Counted from the first letter of the stretch, positions 8,619-17,752 are shown. The stretch is DNA of 64,000 bases from Alkalimonas sp. (GCF_020831925.1 NZ_JAFIFQ010000004.1:62001-126000); one strand, 5' to 3'. The notes: generated by a model from the letters alone, not told the origin. Numbers and translations: made by a program.

Positions 8619-10054
8619 AGCAAACCGAGCTGTTGATTGGCGGTAAAGAACAAGCCGCTGTATCCGGTGACTATTTTGATGTGCTGGCCCCCGCCACCGA
8701 GCAGCGGCTTGGCCGGGCCGCCAGAGCAGGTAAAGTTGATGTCGAGCTAGCCGTTGCTGCAGCCCAGCAAGGCTTTGCTGAGTGGTCTTCGCTGGCACCG
8801 GCCAAACGGGAAGCCTGCCTGCTCAAAGCCGCGGAACTGGTGGAACAACAAGGCCAGGAGCGCTTACTGGATCTGCTGATCGATGAAAGCGGCTCCACCA
8901 TCAGCAAAGCACGCAACGAAATTCGTTATACCGTGGATTTGCTGCGGACAGCGGCCGGTGAGGCACGCCGCCTTTATGGCCAAACCTTTCCGAATGATCA
9001 CCCCGGCCGGCTATCGATGGTGCTCAGAGAGCCACTCGGCGTAGTAGCGGTGGTTTCACCCTACAACGCCCCGCTGGCGCTGCTGTGCAAGATGGTCGCC
9101 TTCCCGCTGGCGGCCGGTAATGCGGTGGTGATTAAACCTTCGGAAGAAACCCCGATGATCGCCATCGCTTTTGGCAAGATCCTGCTGGAGGCTGGCTTAC
9201 CGCCAGAGGCCATCAGCATTCTGACCGGTTTTGGCGCTGAATGCGGTGCGCCGCTGATTGATCATGAGCAGGTGCATTGCATCGCCCTGACCGGCTCTAC
9301 CCTAACCGGCCAGAAAGTCGGTGCCAGTGCCGCTAAACGCATGGTGCGCACTCAGCTGGAACTGGGCGGCAAAAGTGCCGTGCTGGTACTGCGCGATGTG
9401 GATCCAGTCAAAGCTGCCGCCATAGTGGCGCAGGGCATTTTTACTCACAGCGGCCAGATCTGCATGGCCAATAGCCGGGCCGTAGTAGAAGACGCAGTGT
9501 TTGATGCCTTTGTCGCTGCGCTTAAACAACATACCACTCAGCTGGTACTTGGCGATCTGCGCGATGAAGCCAGCTGCTATGGACCCTTGATCCACCGGCA
9601 GGCGCTGCACAAGGTACAACAGCATGTAGCCGCAGCCATCGATGCCGGTGCCAGCCTGCTGACCGGTGGTCAGGTGCAACAGGGCCTGGTGTACCAGCCG
9701 ACCGTTTTGCTGCATACCCCGTCCGATTGCAGTGCCTGGCGTGAAGAATTGTTTGGCCCTGTGTTGTCGGTGGTGCGGGCCCGTGATCTCGCCGATGGCA
9801 TTGCCAAAGTCAACGACAGCGATTACGCCCTGTCATCGGCGGTGCTGACCAAAAACATCCATTGGGCGATGCAGGCCGCCCGGCAGATCAAAGCCGGCTC
9901 TGTCCATATTGGCATGCATGCTTTTCAAAGCAACGCCCTGGCACCGATTGGGGGCAGCAAGCTATCCGGTGTTGGCCGCAGTGGCGGCGCCTACTCCACC
10001 GCTGAGTTTACCGAGCTTAAATGGATCAGCATGGAACTGGAAGAAAGCCTATGA
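8615..10054 (+). CDS. NAD(P)-dependent aldehyde dehydrogenase (second, divergent copy)
   Basis: A 479-residue aldehyde dehydrogenase, clearly distinct from its upstream neighbour. It has VVSPYNAPLAL (147-157), IALTGST (223-229), general base E249 in TQLELGGK and nucleophile C283 in HSGQICMANS, followed by WREELFGPVLS. It resembles the vanillin/benzaldehyde-type and succinate semialdehyde-type branch by eye. Two unlike aldehyde dehydrogenases side by side suggest that the pathway releases two aldehydes or oxidises one at two stages. ATGA overlaps couple it to genes on both sides. Confidence 0.93.
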   Translation: MKQTELLIGGKEQAAVSGDYFDVLAPATEQRLGRAARAGKVDVELAVAAAQQGFAEWSSLAPAKREACLLKAAELVEQQGQERLLDLLIDESGSTISKARNEIRYTVDLLRTAAGEARRLYGQTFPNDHPGRLSMVLREPLGVVAVVSPYNAPLALLCKMVAFPLAAGNAVVIKPSEETPMIAIAFGKILLEAGLPPEAISILTGFGAECGAPLIDHEQVHCIALTGSTLTGQKVGASAAKRMVRTQLELGGKSAVLVLRDVDPVKAAAIVAQGIFTHSGQICMANSRAVVEDAVFDAFVAALKQHTTQLVLGDLRDEASCYGPLIHRQALHKVQQHVAAAIDAGASLLTGGQVQQGLVYQPTVLLHTPSDCSAWREELFGPVLSVVRARDLADGIAKVNDSDYALSSAVLTKNIHWAMQAARQIKAGSVHIGMHAFQSNALAPIGGSKLSGVGRSGGAYSTAEFTELKWISMELEESL

Positions 10055-10851
10055 GCCAGCGCCCCGTGGTGGAACGCTTTTACCTGAATACAGCCCAGGG
10101 TCAGCTGCATCTGAGGCAAACCGGCTCAGCCAGCAAGCCCTTGCTGCTCTTGTTGCATCAGGCTCCCAGTCACAGCCAGATGTATGAAGCTCTGATGCCG
10201 CAGCTGGCTGAGCACTATTACTGCGTGGCGCCGGATTTGCCCGGTTGTGGTCAGTCCGATCCGATCACCGCAGCCAGTATTGGCGAGCTGGCAGCCTGCC
10301 TGTTTGGTGCTCTGCAGCAAATCGGATCTGTAGCTGCCGTCTTGGGGCATCATACCGGTGCTGCGGTTGCGGCCGAGCTGGCTGCATTCTGGCTCACAGA
10401 GACCAAAGCCATCATTCTGTCCGGTCCACCCTTGCTAAGTGCAGAGCAGCGGCAGCAGTTGCAGGCCATGCAGCAACCACGGCCCGCCTCTGAAGATGGC
10501 CAGCATCTGCAGGCGTTATGGCAGTATTTACGCGGCAAAGATCCCAGCGCTGATGTGGCGTTGACCGAGCGCGAGCTCTGCGCCGCGCTTCGTCTTGGCA
10601 GTGGCTATCCAGCCCTGTATCAGGCGGTTGCGGCGCACGATTTCGCCGGCTGTCTGAGCAGCCTACGCTGCCCGGCCCTGGTGATGGCAGGTCAGAACGA
10701 CAGTCTGTACGCGGCAGTGGCGCCAACCTTAGCTTTACTCAGCCAGGGAGAAAGCGCCGATCTTGGCCAGACCGGCACCTACCTGTTCGACACCGACAGC
10801 GAACGGGTCGCCGCTTTGATCCGCTCATTTTTAACCAAGTACGGGATCTGA
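10051..10851 (+). CDS. Alpha/beta hydrolase with His at the nucleophile position
   Basis: A 266-residue alpha/beta-hydrolase (LLLLLHQAPSHSQMY for the oxyanion strand, PDLPGCGQSD at 61-70). The nucleophile elbow, normally G-x-S-x-G, reads G99-H-H-T-G103, so His101 replaces the Ser. The acid (Asp in AGQNDSLY) is present; no clear C-terminal catalytic His is visible near GQTGTYLFD. In nicotinate clusters the N-formylmaleamate deformylase is an alpha/beta-hydrolase next to a maleamate amidase, and the position here is the same. The altered elbow argues for a different or non-hydrolytic role. The start overlaps the previous stop (ATGA). Confidence 0.8.
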   Translation: MSQRPVVERFYLNTAQGQLHLRQTGSASKPLLLLLHQAPSHSQMYEALMPQLAEHYYCVAPDLPGCGQSDPITAASIGELAACLFGALQQIGSVAAVLGHHTGAAVAAELAAFWLTETKAIILSGPPLLSAEQRQQLQAMQQPRPASEDGQHLQALWQYLRGKDPSADVALTERELCAALRLGSGYPALYQAVAAHDFAGCLSSLRCPALVMAGQNDSLYAAVAPTLALLSQGESADLGQTGTYLFDTDSERVAALIRSFLTKYGI

Positions 10852-10854
10852 ACC

Positions 10855-11457
10855 ATGGACTTGCAACGACAGAGTCTGACTTTAGGGCAACGCCCTGCCC
10901 TGATCCTGGTGGATATGATCCACGCCTTCACCGATCCCACTTGTCCGCTCGGCACCGAGTGTCCCGAGGTGGTGCAGGCTAATTTTCAGTTGCTGCAGGC
11001 CTTTCGTGCCAGACAGCTGCCAGTATTTTTTTCCACCGTCGTCTTCCATGCGCCGGAACAAGGCCGGGTGTTTCGTCAGCGGGTGCCAGCACTAAATGTA
11101 CTGACCCCGGATTCCCACTGGGTACAGGTGGACGCCCGGCTAGCCCCGCTCGAAGGCGAAGCCGTGGTGACCAAACAGGGTGCCAGTGCTTTTTTTGGCA
11201 CCGAACTGGCCAGCTTGTTGCAGCAAAGCGCTGCCGACTCAACGGTTATTACCGGCCTGACCACCAGTGGCTGCGTGCGTGCCACCGTGATTGATGCCAT
11301 GCAACACAATTACCCGGTGCAGGTGCCCAAAGAGGCAGTCGGTGATCGCAACCCGGCCGCCCACCAGGCTAATTTATTTGATCTGCATGCCAAATATGCC
11401 GATGTGGTCAGCCTCGACCACATTTTGACTCAACTATCCCAAACCGAGAGCCATTAA
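10855..11457 (+). CDS. Isochorismatase-family amidohydrolase (maleamate amidase-like)
   Basis: A 200-residue cysteine hydrolase with the complete family triad: D20 in LILVDM, K107 in VVTKQGASAFFGT and C140 in TTSGCVRAT. Members include N-carbamoylsarcosine amidase, nicotinamidase and maleamate amidohydrolase (NicF). They hydrolyse an amide to an acid plus ammonia. Its place between an alpha/beta-hydrolase, a flavin monooxygenase and a maleate-isomerase-like protein favours a maleamate or substituted-maleamate substrate. It starts 4 bp after the previous gene. A second isochorismatase lies at 62302. Confidence 0.88.
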   Translation: MDLQRQSLTLGQRPALILVDMIHAFTDPTCPLGTECPEVVQANFQLLQAFRARQLPVFFSTVVFHAPEQGRVFRQRVPALNVLTPDSHWVQVDARLAPLEGEAVVTKQGASAFFGTELASLLQQSAADSTVITGLTTSGCVRATVIDAMQHNYPVQVPKEAVGDRNPAAHQANLFDLHAKYADVVSLDHILTQLSQTESH

Positions 11458-11458
11458 C

Positions 11459-12664
11459 ATGACCACCCAACCTGTTCTTATCGCCGGCTCAGGCCCTGCA
11501 GGCTCCTTGCTGGCACTGTATTTATCACAACAAGAGATCCCGGTGATCCTGTTTGAAAAACAGCCGGATCTGCCGGTTGATCTGCGCGCCTCGACCTTCC
11601 ATCCCCCTTCACTGGAGATGTTGGATGAACTGGGTGTGGCCGATGCCATGATTGCCAAAGGCCTGAAAGTAGATCGCTATCAGTACCGTGACCGACGCAC
11701 CAAGGAAGTGGCAGAATTTGATATGGGGCTGCTAAGCGACGATACGCGCTTTCCGTTTCGACTGCAGCTGGAGCAATACGAAATGACACGGATCATCAAC
11801 CAGCAACTGGCCAATTACCCGACCGCTCAGGTGCTGTTTAGCCACGAGGTGCTGGGCTTTTCGCAGGATGACAACGGCGTCACCGTGCTGGTGAATACCC
11901 CGGACAACGAAAAGCAATTTCGTGGCAGTTTTCTGCTTGGCTGTGACGGTGCTTCCAGTCAGGTTCGTAAAGCGGCTGGCATCGGCTATGGCGGCTTCAC
12001 CTACAACGAAAAGTTCCTGGTGGTCAGTACCCCATTTCCGTTTGAACAGGTGTTCGACAACCTGTCCTATGTGAACTACATCTCGGATCCGGACGAATGG
12101 TGCGTGCTGCTGCGAACCGAAAAACTATGGCGGGTGCTCTGGCCGACCGATCCGGCTGAGGCCAATCCGGCGCAAACCTATCTGAATGATCAGTACATTC
12201 AACAGCGACTGCAGCACCTGCATGCCAAAGCCGGTGACTACGACATCGGGCACAAAACACTGTATGCGGTGCATCAGCGGGTGGCCGAGCGTTATGTGCA
12301 GGGCCGGATGGTGCTGGTTGGCGATGCCGCCCATATCAACAATCCATTAGGCGGCATGGGCATGAATGGCGGCCTGCACGATGCCCATAACCTGGCGCAG
12401 AAGCTGACCTGCATTCTGAAAGAAGGTGCCAGCTACCCGGAACTGTTCGCCCAGTATGAACGCCAGCGCAAGGATTTGGCGGTGGAATTTGTGCAGCAAC
12501 ACACCATTGCCAACAAACAAATGATGGAAACCAAAGATCCCGAGCAGCAACAAAAACGCCAGCAGTGGTTTATGGAAACCGCCGCCGATCCGAGCAAGGC
12601 CAGAGCCTTTATGCTGGAACGCGCCATGTTTAACTGCCTGCGTGACAGCTTGCAACAGGCCTGA
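11459..12664 (+). CDS. Group A FAD-dependent aromatic monooxygenase
   Basis: A 401-residue flavoprotein hydroxylase. The dinucleotide motif GSGPAG is at about 11-16 with FEKQP closing the first beta-alpha-beta unit. The second FAD/NADPH motif GCDGASSQVRKAAG sits at about 161, and VLVGDAAHINNPLGGMGMNGG at about 282. Such enzymes (PobA, NicC, MhpA types) hydroxylate aromatic or heteroaromatic rings with NAD(P)H and O2. It follows the isochorismatase after 1 bp. In nicotinate degradation NicC occupies a similar neighbourhood, but no 2,5-dihydroxypyridine dioxygenase is visible here, so the ring hydroxylated may be different. Confidence 0.88.
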   Translation: MTTQPVLIAGSGPAGSLLALYLSQQEIPVILFEKQPDLPVDLRASTFHPPSLEMLDELGVADAMIAKGLKVDRYQYRDRRTKEVAEFDMGLLSDDTRFPFRLQLEQYEMTRIINQQLANYPTAQVLFSHEVLGFSQDDNGVTVLVNTPDNEKQFRGSFLLGCDGASSQVRKAAGIGYGGFTYNEKFLVVSTPFPFEQVFDNLSYVNYISDPDEWCVLLRTEKLWRVLWPTDPAEANPAQTYLNDQYIQQRLQHLHAKAGDYDIGHKTLYAVHQRVAERYVQGRMVLVGDAAHINNPLGGMGMNGGLHDAHNLAQKLTCILKEGASYPELFAQYERQRKDLAVEFVQQHTIANKQMMETKDPEQQQKRQQWFMETAADPSKARAFMLERAMFNCLRDSLQQA

Positions 12665-12689
12665 GCCGCGCCCAACAGGAGACACCGCT

Positions 12690-13466
12690 ATGCAGAATTA
12701 TCAGATTGCTCACCGGGCACAAATTGGCGTCATTATCCCCTCCACCAATACAGGGGTTGAATATGACTTGCAGAAGTTTGCCCTGGACGGGGTGAGCTGG
12801 CACCCGTCCCGCTTCTGGATTGAGCTTCGCAACTGGGCCGATGAGGTGCAGCAGACCGGCGACAACGAAAACGTAGTGTTTGAACGCTTTCTGGATATGA
12901 TCCGCGATGAAATCCCCTTGTCTATCCGCAATGTACTGAGCGCCAAGGTCAACCACATTATGCTGGGTATGAGCGCCGAAACCTTTTGGGGGGGCCTGGA
13001 AGGCAATATCCGCTTTGAGCAGCAAATCCGCGACCAAATTGGCGATATGGGCCTAACCACAGGCGCTACCGCCACCCGAATGGCGCTGGAGAAGTTTAAA
13101 GCCCGTAAAATATCGGTGATCACGCCCTACCCACCGGTGGGCGATGACAATGTGTTTCGCTTTTTCAGCGACATCGGCTTTGAGGTACACAAAGTCAAAG
13201 GCCTGAACCGGCCCTCGGCAACGGCCATTGCCGAAACCCCCATTCAGCAGGTGATCGATGCCATCTACGAGGTGGATGGCGATCAGGTCGATGCCATTGT
13301 GCAATGCGGCACCAATCTGTCCACGGTCGATCTCTTCCCTACCTTCGAACATATTTTGGGCAAGCCGCTGCTGCCGATAAATGTCGCCACCGTCTGGCAT
13401 GCCCTGCGCAGCTGCGGCATCGAAGACAGACTGACCGGCAAAGGCCGTTTACTGGAAGAGTTCTGA
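12690..13466 (+). CDS. Asp/Glu racemase superfamily: maleate isomerase / arylmalonate decarboxylase-like
   Basis: A 258-residue protein of the maleate cis-trans isomerase / arylmalonate decarboxylase group (RAQIGVIIPSTNTGVE at 9-24; VITPYPPVGDDNV at 143-155). True maleate isomerases use two cysteines. Here only the second is present (C206 in VQCGTNLST). The first region reads MLGMSAETFWGG (91-102), which is like the cysteine-free segment of arylmalonate decarboxylase. The exact reaction is therefore open: isomerisation, racemisation or decarboxylation of a dicarboxylate. Start 12690 has AGGAG 8 bp upstream; a longer start inside the monooxygenase gene is unlikely. It is the last gene of the first operon. 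Confidence 0.8.
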   Translation: MQNYQIAHRAQIGVIIPSTNTGVEYDLQKFALDGVSWHPSRFWIELRNWADEVQQTGDNENVVFERFLDMIRDEIPLSIRNVLSAKVNHIMLGMSAETFWGGLEGNIRFEQQIRDQIGDMGLTTGATATRMALEKFKARKISVITPYPPVGDDNVFRFFSDIGFEVHKVKGLNRPSATAIAETPIQQVIDAIYEVDGDQVDAIVQCGTNLSTVDLFPTFEHILGKPLLPINVATVWHALRSCGIEDRLTGKGRLLEEF

Positions 13467-13508
13467 CAGCAGGCCAGGTGCTTGCCTGGCCGTCGTGATA
13501 AAGAGCAG

Positions 13509-13549
13509 TTTACAAAGCCGGCTTAATTGATATATAGTTATATCATTAA
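13509..13549 (+). promoter_or_regulatory. Promoter with A/T-rich palindromic operator before CaiB gene
   Basis: TTTACA (13509-13514), 16 bp, TATATA (13531-13536) is a plausible promoter. Its -10 lies inside an imperfect palindrome TGATATA-N4-TATATCA (13528-13545). Read on the minus strand it contains TAATGATAT, the same word as at 3375 and 21726. It lies 22-62 bp upstream of the CaiB start at 13571. Confidence 0.55.
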
Positions 13550-13570
13550 ACCATAAAATGGGGATGCGCC

Positions 13571-14773
13571 ATGTTCAATAAGCCACTTGCCGGGATCAAG
13601 ATTCTGGATTTAACCCATATGCTGTCCGGCCCTTACGGCACCATGCTGCTGGCCGATATGGGAGCCGATGTGATCAAAGTTGAGCCGCTGCAAGGAGAAG
13701 GCACCCGTAAGTTGCTGGCCAATGATCCAGACAACTCATTGGATGGCTTTGGTGCTTATTTTATTACTTTAAACCGCAATAAACGCTCCGTTGCCATTGA
13801 TTTAAAAACGCAGCAAGGCAAGGAGCTGTTTTATCAGTTGGTGAAAAAAGTGGACGTGGTAGTCAGCAATTTTGGCCCTGGTGTGCCTGAGCGGCTTGGC
13901 ATCGACTATGCAACTCTGCAACGCCATAATGAGCGCATTATCACCTGCACCATTACCGGCTTTGGCTCGGAAGGCCCGGGCGCCAACCGACCAGCCTTTG
14001 ATCAGGTGGCCCAGGCCTTTGGTGGCGGTATGTCCATCACAGGCACCGATCCGGCAACCCCGATACGGGCCGGTATTCCAATTGGCGATTTGGGCGGTGG
14101 CATGTTTGCAGTGATGGGCATTCAGGCCGCGCTGATTGAGCGCTTTAGCAGTGGCAAAGGCCAGCATGTGGATATCTCGATGCTGGATTGCCAGATCTCC
14201 ATGCTGAACTACATGGCCACCATGCATTTTCTATCGAAACAAGATCCCTACCCGATTGGCAATGGTCACTTTGTGCATGTGCCTTACAACAGTTACAAAA
14301 CCCAGGATGGCCATATTATTCTGGCGGTGATTACCGACAACTTCTGGCAAAACCTCAAGGGCGTGGTGCAGATCCCGGCATTTGATGATCCCAAGTATGA
14401 TGGTCAGCCCGGCCGTTTCGCCGATAAAGACTTTATTGATCAAACGCTGAATGTCTTGTTTGCTACCAATACCAATGCTTACTGGATTGAGCGGCTGGAG
14501 GCGGCCCGCATTCCCTGTGCGCCAGTCAATAAATTGAGCGATGCGCTTAGTGATCAGCAAGTGTTGCACCGCAAGATGGTAGTGGAAATCGCCCACCCAT
14601 CGGGCGCAACCACGAAAGCACCTGGCAACCCGATTAAACTATCGCGCAGCCACCAAGACAGCTTCAGCCCGGCGCCTTATATTGGCCAGGATACCGAGCA
14701 GGTGTTGCAGCAGGAGCTGGGCCTGCCGCTGGACAACATTGCGGCCTTACGGCAGAGCAAGATCATTGCCTAG
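13571..14773 (+). CDS. CaiB/BaiF (family III) CoA-transferase
   Basis: A 400-residue formyl-CoA-transferase-type enzyme that moves CoA between carboxylic acids. Hallmarks are [29 protein letters not shown] at the N-terminus (positions about 9-38), the [12 protein letters not shown] segment and [13 protein letters not shown] (about 168-180), which carries the catalytic Asp in GD. It begins a new transcription unit with its own promoter and is followed 11 bp later by an HMG-CoA-lyase-like gene, suggesting activation of an acid that is then cleaved. One of four CaiB paralogues in the window. Confidence 0.92.
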   Translation: MFNKPLAGIKILDLTHMLSGPYGTMLLADMGADVIKVEPLQGEGTRKLLANDPDNSLDGFGAYFITLNRNKRSVAIDLKTQQGKELFYQLVKKVDVVVSNFGPGVPERLGIDYATLQRHNERIITCTITGFGSEGPGANRPAFDQVAQAFGGGMSITGTDPATPIRAGIPIGDLGGGMFAVMGIQAALIERFSSGKGQHVDISMLDCQISMLNYMATMHFLSKQDPYPIGNGHFVHVPYNSYKTQDGHIILAVITDNFWQNLKGVVQIPAFDDPKYDGQPGRFADKDFIDQTLNVLFATNTNAYWIERLEAARIPCAPVNKLSDALSDQQVLHRKMVVEIAHPSGATTKAPGNPIKLSRSHQDSFSPAPYIGQDTEQVLQQELGLPLDNIAALRQSKIIA

Positions 14774-14784
14774 GAGCGCCAGCC

Positions 14785-15702
14785 ATGCAAACTGATGTGC
14801 TGATCACCGATGTCGGCCCGCGCGATGGCCTGCAAAACCAAAGCCGGATTTTAAGCCCGGCACAGCGCATTGCCCTGATTGAGCAATTGATCGCCGCTGG
14901 GGTCCGCTCGATTGAAGCCGGTGCCATGGTGTCACCCAAAGCCGTGCCAGCCATGGCGGGCAGTGATGAGGTGATTGCCAGCATCGCAACCCGGTATCCG
15001 GTGCAACTGCAGGCGCTGGTGCCTAATGTGAAAGGCTATCAACTGGCCGTGCAGGCCGGGGCCAAAGCGGTGTTGTTTGTCATCTGTGCCAGCCAGAGCA
15101 TGAATCAGAAAAATGTCCGGCTGAGTGTCGAAGACAGTCTGCTGCAGCTGCAGCAAATCCTGCAACTGGCGACGCAGGATCAGGTAGAGGTACTCACCTG
15201 CATTGCCGTAGCCTGGCATTGCCCCTTTGAAGGCAAAACCCCGGTGGCTACGGTCAGCCAGTTAGTCACTCAGTTGCAACGGCTAGGCGCCAGCCAGCTG
15301 GTACTGGCCGATACCATAGGCGCAGCCAATCCGGCTTCGGTGCGCCACTTGTTGCAGGTTATCGTGCAGCAACAGGATGCGGCACTGCTCGGTTGTCATT
15401 TTCATGATACCCGCGCCATGGGGCTGGCCAATGCCGCGGCGGCGGTGGATGTCGGGATCCGGCGTTTTGATGCCGCTATCGGTGGTCTTGGCGGTTGTCC
15501 TTTTGCACCCGGTGCTACCGGTAATGTCGCCACCGAAGATTTGGTGATGATGCTGGAGCAAATGGGGCTTCGCACCGGCATTGATCTGGCCGCTTTGTGT
15601 CAGGTCGGCACGTTTGCCGGCGAGCTAACCGGCCAATGCACCGGTGGCCGGGCCGATCGCTGGCGGCAACTGCAGCTGGCGGCCCAACAACCGCTTTATT
15701 AG
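14785..15702 (+). CDS. HMG-CoA lyase-like (HMGL) aldolase
   Basis: A 305-residue TIM-barrel lyase. It has VGPRDGLQNQ (10-19) with the metal and catalytic residues, GCHFHDTRAMGLANA (about 208-222) with the two metal-binding His, and GGLGGCPFAPGATGNVATED (about 237-256), matching the HMG-CoA lyase signature including its Cys. Family members cleave 3-hydroxy-3-methylacyl-CoA to a ketone or keto acid plus acyl-CoA. Paired with the CaiB gene, it probably cleaves a branched hydroxyacyl-CoA. It may not be the leucine-pathway enzyme, since no methylglutaconyl hydratase or MCC genes are adjacent. Confidence 0.88.
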   Translation: MQTDVLITDVGPRDGLQNQSRILSPAQRIALIEQLIAAGVRSIEAGAMVSPKAVPAMAGSDEVIASIATRYPVQLQALVPNVKGYQLAVQAGAKAVLFVICASQSMNQKNVRLSVEDSLLQLQQILQLATQDQVEVLTCIAVAWHCPFEGKTPVATVSQLVTQLQRLGASQLVLADTIGAANPASVRHLLQVIVQQQDAALLGCHFHDTRAMGLANAAAAVDVGIRRFDAAIGGLGGCPFAPGATGNVATEDLVMMLEQMGLRTGIDLAALCQVGTFAGELTGQCTGGRADRWRQLQLAAQQPLY

Positions 15703-15734
15703 CACCCTGACCAGGGTGCACCGGAGAGTACATT

Positions 15735-16676
15735 ATGTGGCGCTGGTTGCTTCGTTTGCTTCTGCTGGTTTGCCTGCTGCTGGCTGGTTATGTCAGCTAT
15801 GTGCTGCTGCGCTATGCCGATATTCCAGTGCAGCACCTGCTGAGCCAGCACCCCGATGGCCAGATCCAACAACTTATCGTCAAGGGCCAGCCACTGTTTT
15901 ATCAGGATCAGGGGCAAGGCCAGCCCATCATTTTGCTGCATTCACACTTTTTCAGCATGCAGATGTGGCAGCCCTGGGCCGAGCCGCTGGCAGAGCATTA
16001 CCGGGTGCTGCGTTTTGATCTCACTTCCCATGGCCTGACCGGGCCAGCGCTGGATAACGACTACAGCTTAGCGCGTGATATCGAATTATTGCATGGCTTT
16101 ATTGAGCAACTGCAACTGGAAGATGTGGTGCTGGTGGGCAGCTCACTGGGCGGTAATATTGCCATCGGTTACAGTGCCCGTTATCCAGAGCAAGTGCGGG
16201 CACTGCTGCTGCAAAATTCCGGTGGTTTTCGTAAAGCCGACAGCCGGGGAGGTCGTGGCGAAGACTTGCCCCGCTTTGCCGATTACCTGCTGTATTTTTT
16301 GCCCCGCGCCGGCTACAACCGTTTTTTACAGTGGATGATGGCGGATGAAGCAACCATCAGCCCACAGTTGCAACGGCAATTTCACGATGGCTTTCGCCGC
16401 GCAGGCAATCGCAAGGCGGAGATGCAGCGCATTCGCCAGTTTCAGGAAGGCGGCGCTGCCGCGCAGTTGCAACAACTGACGTTGCCGGTGCTGATCCAAT
16501 GGGGAGAGGCCAACCCACAGCTGCCCGTTGCCATGACCCAGTTATTTGTCGACAATCTGCCAAAAGCCAGCACAGTGCAGGTCATCACCTATCCGGATAC
16601 TGGTCATGTGTTAGCGCTGGAGCGCCCGCAGCAAAGCCTGGCCGATGCGCTGCAATTTCTGCAGGAGTTACCATGA
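15735..16676 (+). CDS. Membrane-anchored alpha/beta hydrolase
   Basis: A 313-residue alpha/beta-hydrolase with an uncleaved-looking N-terminal membrane segment (residues 4-25, very Leu-rich), so the catalytic domain probably faces the periplasm. The oxyanion strand reads IILLHSHFFSMQ (65-76). The nucleophile is S137 in VGSSLGGN, the acid is in GEANPQLP or nearby, and the catalytic His is in DTGHVLALE. An esterase or lipase-like role is likely. It is translationally coupled to the next esterase (ATGA). A surface ester hydrolase would suit trimming of an ester side chain before uptake, but that is inference. Confidence 0.85.
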   Translation: MWRWLLRLLLLVCLLLAGYVSYVLLRYADIPVQHLLSQHPDGQIQQLIVKGQPLFYQDQGQGQPIILLHSHFFSMQMWQPWAEPLAEHYRVLRFDLTSHGLTGPALDNDYSLARDIELLHGFIEQLQLEDVVLVGSSLGGNIAIGYSARYPEQVRALLLQNSGGFRKADSRGGRGEDLPRFADYLLYFLPRAGYNRFLQWMMADEATISPQLQRQFHDGFRRAGNRKAEMQRIRQFQEGGAAAQLQQLTLPVLIQWGEANPQLPVAMTQLFVDNLPKASTVQVITYPDTGHVLALERPQQSLADALQFLQELP

Positions 16677-17710
16677 AGCCGCTCCTAACCTTGCCAGCGC
16701 TACTGAGTGCACTCCTTGTTCTCTTACTGAGCGCCTGCAGCAAAGCCCCTGAATTGCCAGTCGTATCAGAGTTTCCATTAAACCCGGAACAAGTAGCAAC
16801 ACTTTATGGCAGCCAGACCACCAGGCAGTCGCTGTTTGACAGCGGTGAGCAAAGGTTGAAGCTGGATGATCGGCACCTGAACATCCGTCTGCTGGCCCCG
16901 GCTAGCGCCGGTCAGTACCCGCTGATTGTCTTTTCGCACGGCAACTGGTCCAATCAACTGGAATACGATGCTCTGCTGCTGCATTGGGCCTCGCAAGGCT
17001 ATGTGGTGCTAACGGTCAATCATCTGGATTGCTGTGGCATGGCCCGTGGCATTGTGGCAGCCTTGCGCTATGGCAATGTGCGCTTAATTGAGCAACGGGC
17101 CTGGGATCTGGCCATGCTGCTGAATCAACCGCAGCAGTTGGCATCCAGGCTGCCGGATGGCGTAACCGCCGATCAGAGCCGGGTGGCCCTGACCGGCCAC
17201 TCCTTTGGTGCTTACACCGCACAGCTGTTTGCCGGTGCCACCTTGTTTGATAAGAAAATTCAGGCACAGCGCAGCGTGCCCTTGCAGCTGGCAGCGCCCG
17301 ATGCTATCCGTGCCATTGTCGCCATTTCACCGCCAGGCCCAATGTTTACCGAGATTACCGAACACAGCTGGGATCACCTGCAAGGCCCGGTGCTGGTGAC
17401 CACCGGCACCTGGGATGTTGAACCACGCTTTTTCCCGGATTATCGCTTGCATCTGATGTCGCACAAAAAAGCGGTGCCGGGCAGTCAATACGGTCTGGTG
17501 CTGGCCGGAGCCGATCACTATTTTGGGCGCTTGATTGGCCGCACCAACCGCAGAGAGCCAGCGCAACAGCACCAGTTTAGCTTGCTACTCTCAGTCAGCA
17601 CGGCTTTTCTGGATGCCTATGTCAAAGACGAGGCCGAGGCACTGTATTTTTTGCAGAGCAACCAATTAACCGAACAAACCCAGGGCTTTGCTAGCCTGAG
17701 TATTCGTTAA
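16673..17710 (+). CDS. Lipoprotein alpha/beta hydrolase (PAF-acetylhydrolase/dienelactone hydrolase-like)
   Basis: A 345-residue lipoprotein. Residues 1-22 are a lipoprotein signal with lipobox LLSAC (acylated Cys22). The hydrolase domain shows VFSHGNWSNQLEY (86-98), a Cys-Cys pair at 120-121, and nucleophile S177 in LTGHSFGAYTAQ; GADHYFGR near the C-terminus supplies the His. This is the architecture of secreted PAF-acetylhydrolase-like and chlorophyllase-like esterases, but the substrate cannot be told. The start overlaps the previous stop by 4 bp; a longer reading frame reaches back into the preceding gene and is not credible. Confidence 0.82.
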   Translation: MKPLLTLPALLSALLVLLLSACSKAPELPVVSEFPLNPEQVATLYGSQTTRQSLFDSGEQRLKLDDRHLNIRLLAPASAGQYPLIVFSHGNWSNQLEYDALLLHWASQGYVVLTVNHLDCCGMARGIVAALRYGNVRLIEQRAWDLAMLLNQPQQLASRLPDGVTADQSRVALTGHSFGAYTAQLFAGATLFDKKIQAQRSVPLQLAAPDAIRAIVAISPPGPMFTEITEHSWDHLQGPVLVTTGTWDVEPRFFPDYRLHLMSHKKAVPGSQYGLVLAGADHYFGRLIGRTNRREPAQQHQFSLLLSVSTAFLDAYVKDEAEALYFLQSNQLTEQTQGFASLSIR

Positions 17711-17752
17711 CTGCCCCATCGCTGGGGTTTGGATCAGGAAGAAGGGGGAGCC

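Noticed and set aside
10051-13466. Straight annotation as a nicotinate nicDFCE operon
   Set aside because: No nicX or nicAB, the hydrolase lacks the Ser nucleophile and the isomerase-like protein lacks one catalytic Cys.
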